Notes under the pieces: generated by a model | What the model was told of the DNA's origin: nothing | Database searches by the model: none | What the model saw: the letters and a program-made list of their open reading frames with translations, nothing else | Shown here: positions 62,664 through 64,000 of the stretch, piece by piece | Position numbering within the stretch: the stretch's first letter is position 1 | Layout of the letters: each line of letters opens with the position of its first letter | Assembly (NCBI RefSeq): GCF_004363245.1 | Contig: NZ_SNYV01000011.1 | Coordinates: 434,001-498,000, forward strand | Reading direction: 5' to 3' | DNA length: 64,000 bases | From: Sphingobacterium yanglingense | Lineage (GTDB): Bacteria > Bacteroidota > Bacteroidia > Sphingobacteriales > Sphingobacteriaceae | Program-made: the position numbers and the translations under genes

Positions 62664-63857
62664 ATGTTGACCATAGAGGATTTACAGTCGATCACACTAG
62701 AAAGACAAGGATTACGTTATGATGCGTCATTTGGAAGCGGAAAAGATGCTGTATATCAAAGCTTAGAACAGCTAGGTTACCTGCAGATCGATACGCTATC
62801 GGTTGTCGAAAGAGCCCATCATCATACACTGTGGACGCGAATCCCTGATTATGAGACGAGTTATCTCGACGAACTTCTAGAAGAACGTCAGATCTTTGAG
62901 TACTGGTTTCATGCAGCGTCCTATCTTCCGATGCAGGACTTTCGTTTTGCTCTACCGCAGATGTTGGAGGTAAGAGATAATGATTCTCATTACTATAATG
63001 CCGATTCTAAAGTAATGCGATATATCATAGATACGATTCGTGCAGAGGGACCCAAAAGAGCGCGTGATTTTGAAACCCAGGCTAAAAAATCTGGAAGCTG
63101 GTGGAATTGGAAACCAGCAAAGATCGCTTTGGAACGACTTTTCTTACAAGGCGATTTGATGATTTCGCGGCGCGAAGGTATGCAAAAGACCTACGATTTA
63201 CCCGAACGGGTTTTACCTGAGGCTATAGATCTAACAATACCTACTCCTAGGGAGTTCGCAAGCTATTTGGTAAAAACCTATTTAAATGCCTATGGATGGA
63301 CTACGCTCAAACAGATTTTACATCTTAAGACAGGGGAGACAATAAGGAATGATGTTAGGGATGTGCTATCTGACCTGCTAGAAGAGGGGATAATCGAATC
63401 AATACATATTAAAGGCTATCCACCTGTATTTGTAAGATATGATTTATTGGGGGCAACAGCGGGAATTAGTACTCCTGAAATCAGACTGTTATCACCATTT
63501 GATAATGCTATAATACATCGTGATAGGGTTAAGCAATTTTTCGATTTTGATTATCGTATCGAATGCTACACTCCAAAAGAGAAGCGACTGTACGGTTATT
63601 TTTGTTTACCCATCTTATTTGGTAATACCTTTATTGGTCGTGTGGATTGTAAGGCACACCGAAAGCAAAAACAATTCGAAATTATACATCTGCATCTAGA
63701 AAATCAGTTGATTGAGTTTGAATCGTGGGCAAAACCTTTTGCTGAGCGCATCAAGCAATTCGTCCTTTTTAATGGGTGTACGTCGTTGAAAGTATCGCAG
63801 GTCAGCCCTTCAAATAAGACAACCAAACTAAGGAAATTGCTAGAGGGCCTGTTTTAA
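62664..63857 (+). CDS. YcaQ/AlkX-like DNA glycosylase (winged helix DNA-binding family)
   Basis: A 397-residue member of the HTH_42 family that excises alkylated or crosslinked bases. LGYLQIDTLSVVERAHHHTLWTR (residues 32-54) contains the Q-x-D catalytic motif (QID) of the AlkX subgroup; the AlkZ subgroup has Q-x-Q. EYWFHAASYLPM (near 77) and the C-terminal ECYTPKEKRLYGYFCLPILFGN and IGRVDCKAHRK segments are typical. The winged helices are in the middle (ARDFETQAKKSGSWW, WTTLKQILHLKTGETIRND). Likely acts in repair of DNA crosslinks, as known for E. coli YcaQ. Confidence 0.9.
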   Translation: MLTIEDLQSITLERQGLRYDASFGSGKDAVYQSLEQLGYLQIDTLSVVERAHHHTLWTRIPDYETSYLDELLEERQIFEYWFHAASYLPMQDFRFALPQMLEVRDNDSHYYNADSKVMRYIIDTIRAEGPKRARDFETQAKKSGSWWNWKPAKIALERLFLQGDLMISRREGMQKTYDLPERVLPEAIDLTIPTPREFASYLVKTYLNAYGWTTLKQILHLKTGETIRNDVRDVLSDLLEEGIIESIHIKGYPPVFVRYDLLGATAGISTPEIRLLSPFDNAIIHRDRVKQFFDFDYRIECYTPKEKRLYGYFCLPILFGNTFIGRVDCKAHRKQKQFEIIHLHLENQLIEFESWAKPFAERIKQFVLFNGCTSLKVSQVSPSNKTTKLRKLLEGLF

Positions 63858-63868
63858 TGGTAGAATGA

Positions 63869-64000
63869 TTATTGAATTAGGTTCTGCTCTTTCAATTTAT
63901 CAAGTATAAGCATGTCTACAGCTGATGTCCTGTCCCGGTCTTTATACGTTATCCATTCAAATGATTCTACTTCGCGGGAAGATGACAATGTTCCACTGAA
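63869..64000 (-). CDS. NUDIX hydrolase, C-terminal part only
   Basis: 43 codons ending at TAA (63871-63869), running off the window edge. The visible residues are FSGTLSSSREVESFEWITY, then KDRDRTSAVDMLILDKLKEQ and NLIQ. The pattern S(S)REV..(I/F).W..Y.DRDRTS.V.ML.LD.L matches the tail of ADP-ribose-type NUDIX hydrolases. The Nudix box itself is outside the window. It is convergent with the AlkX-like gene. Confidence 0.6.
   Translation of the reverse strand, partial: FSGTLSSSREVESFEWITYKDRDRTSAVDMLILDKLKEQNLIQ

Overview
The window looks like a chromosomal stretch of a Sphingobacterium-like member of the Bacteroidota. The evidence is a SusC/SusD pair next to an ECF sigma factor and a FecR anti-sigma factor with a C-terminal DUF4974-like region, several TonB-dependent receptors, Crp/Fnr-like regulators of the short Bacteroidota type, mostly absent Shine-Dalgarno sequences, and promoter-like elements of the TTTG / TAnnTTTG type. 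I saw no rRNA, tRNA, CRISPR array or intact insertion sequence.

Layout. 1-5000 (minus): partial dapA, ligA, a family 2 glycosyltransferase and an LpxL-like acyltransferase. 5181-6544 (plus): a WbqC-like protein and a small outer-membrane barrel. 6590-7020: two tandem copies of an unnamed sRNA-like element; a third copy lies at 13187-13340. 7095-13126 (minus): a complete thiamine operon, thiS-thiC-thiE-like-thiE-thiG-thiH-thiF, under a TPP riboswitch. 13341-18522: an acetyltransferase, then gpsA-hemF and a two-gene M16 peptidase pair. 18553-25826: an Lrp/DMT-exporter pair, a large FAD/Fe-S oxidoreductase, a lipoprotein and a TPR-HTH regulator. 25863-29374: a MocR regulator divergent from a TonB receptor, with an operator-like inverted repeat. 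29440-39227: ordinary housekeeping and accessory genes (purA, Crp-like regulators, a PagL-like deacylase, an MFS and an SMR transporter, NUDIX, DsrE). 39271-46084 (minus): sigma, anti-sigma, SusC and SusD. 46177-51427: small hypothetical, lipoprotein and immunity-like genes and a CHAP amidase. 51428-54500: a TonB receptor preceded by odd short ORFs. 54593-61917: VOC, membrane and secreted proteins, an OsmC gene under a SAM riboswitch, a DUF4272 protein and more small genes. 62115-64000: a coiled-coil membrane protein, an AlkX/YcaQ-like DNA glycosylase and the end of a NUDIX gene.

The most interesting structures are non-coding. (1) Three copies of a roughly 150-nt element share an identical 26-nt core and end in terminator hairpins whose base changes covary between copies. 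(2) The OsmC leader stacks two palindromes, a SAM-I riboswitch and a 32-codon ORF with five cysteine codons including Cys-Cys-Cys-Arg-Met-Cys. (3) The thiamine leader contains a perfect 10-nt complement to the 5' strand of its own riboswitch P1. (4) Operator-like palindromes lie upstream of the Lrp and the MocR/TonB loci. (5) A Phe-Asn-Trp-Arg-Trp coding motif occurs twice upstream of a TonB receptor, the second time in a short ORF that overlaps the receptor start codon. All function assignments come from reading motifs by eye; no database search was run.
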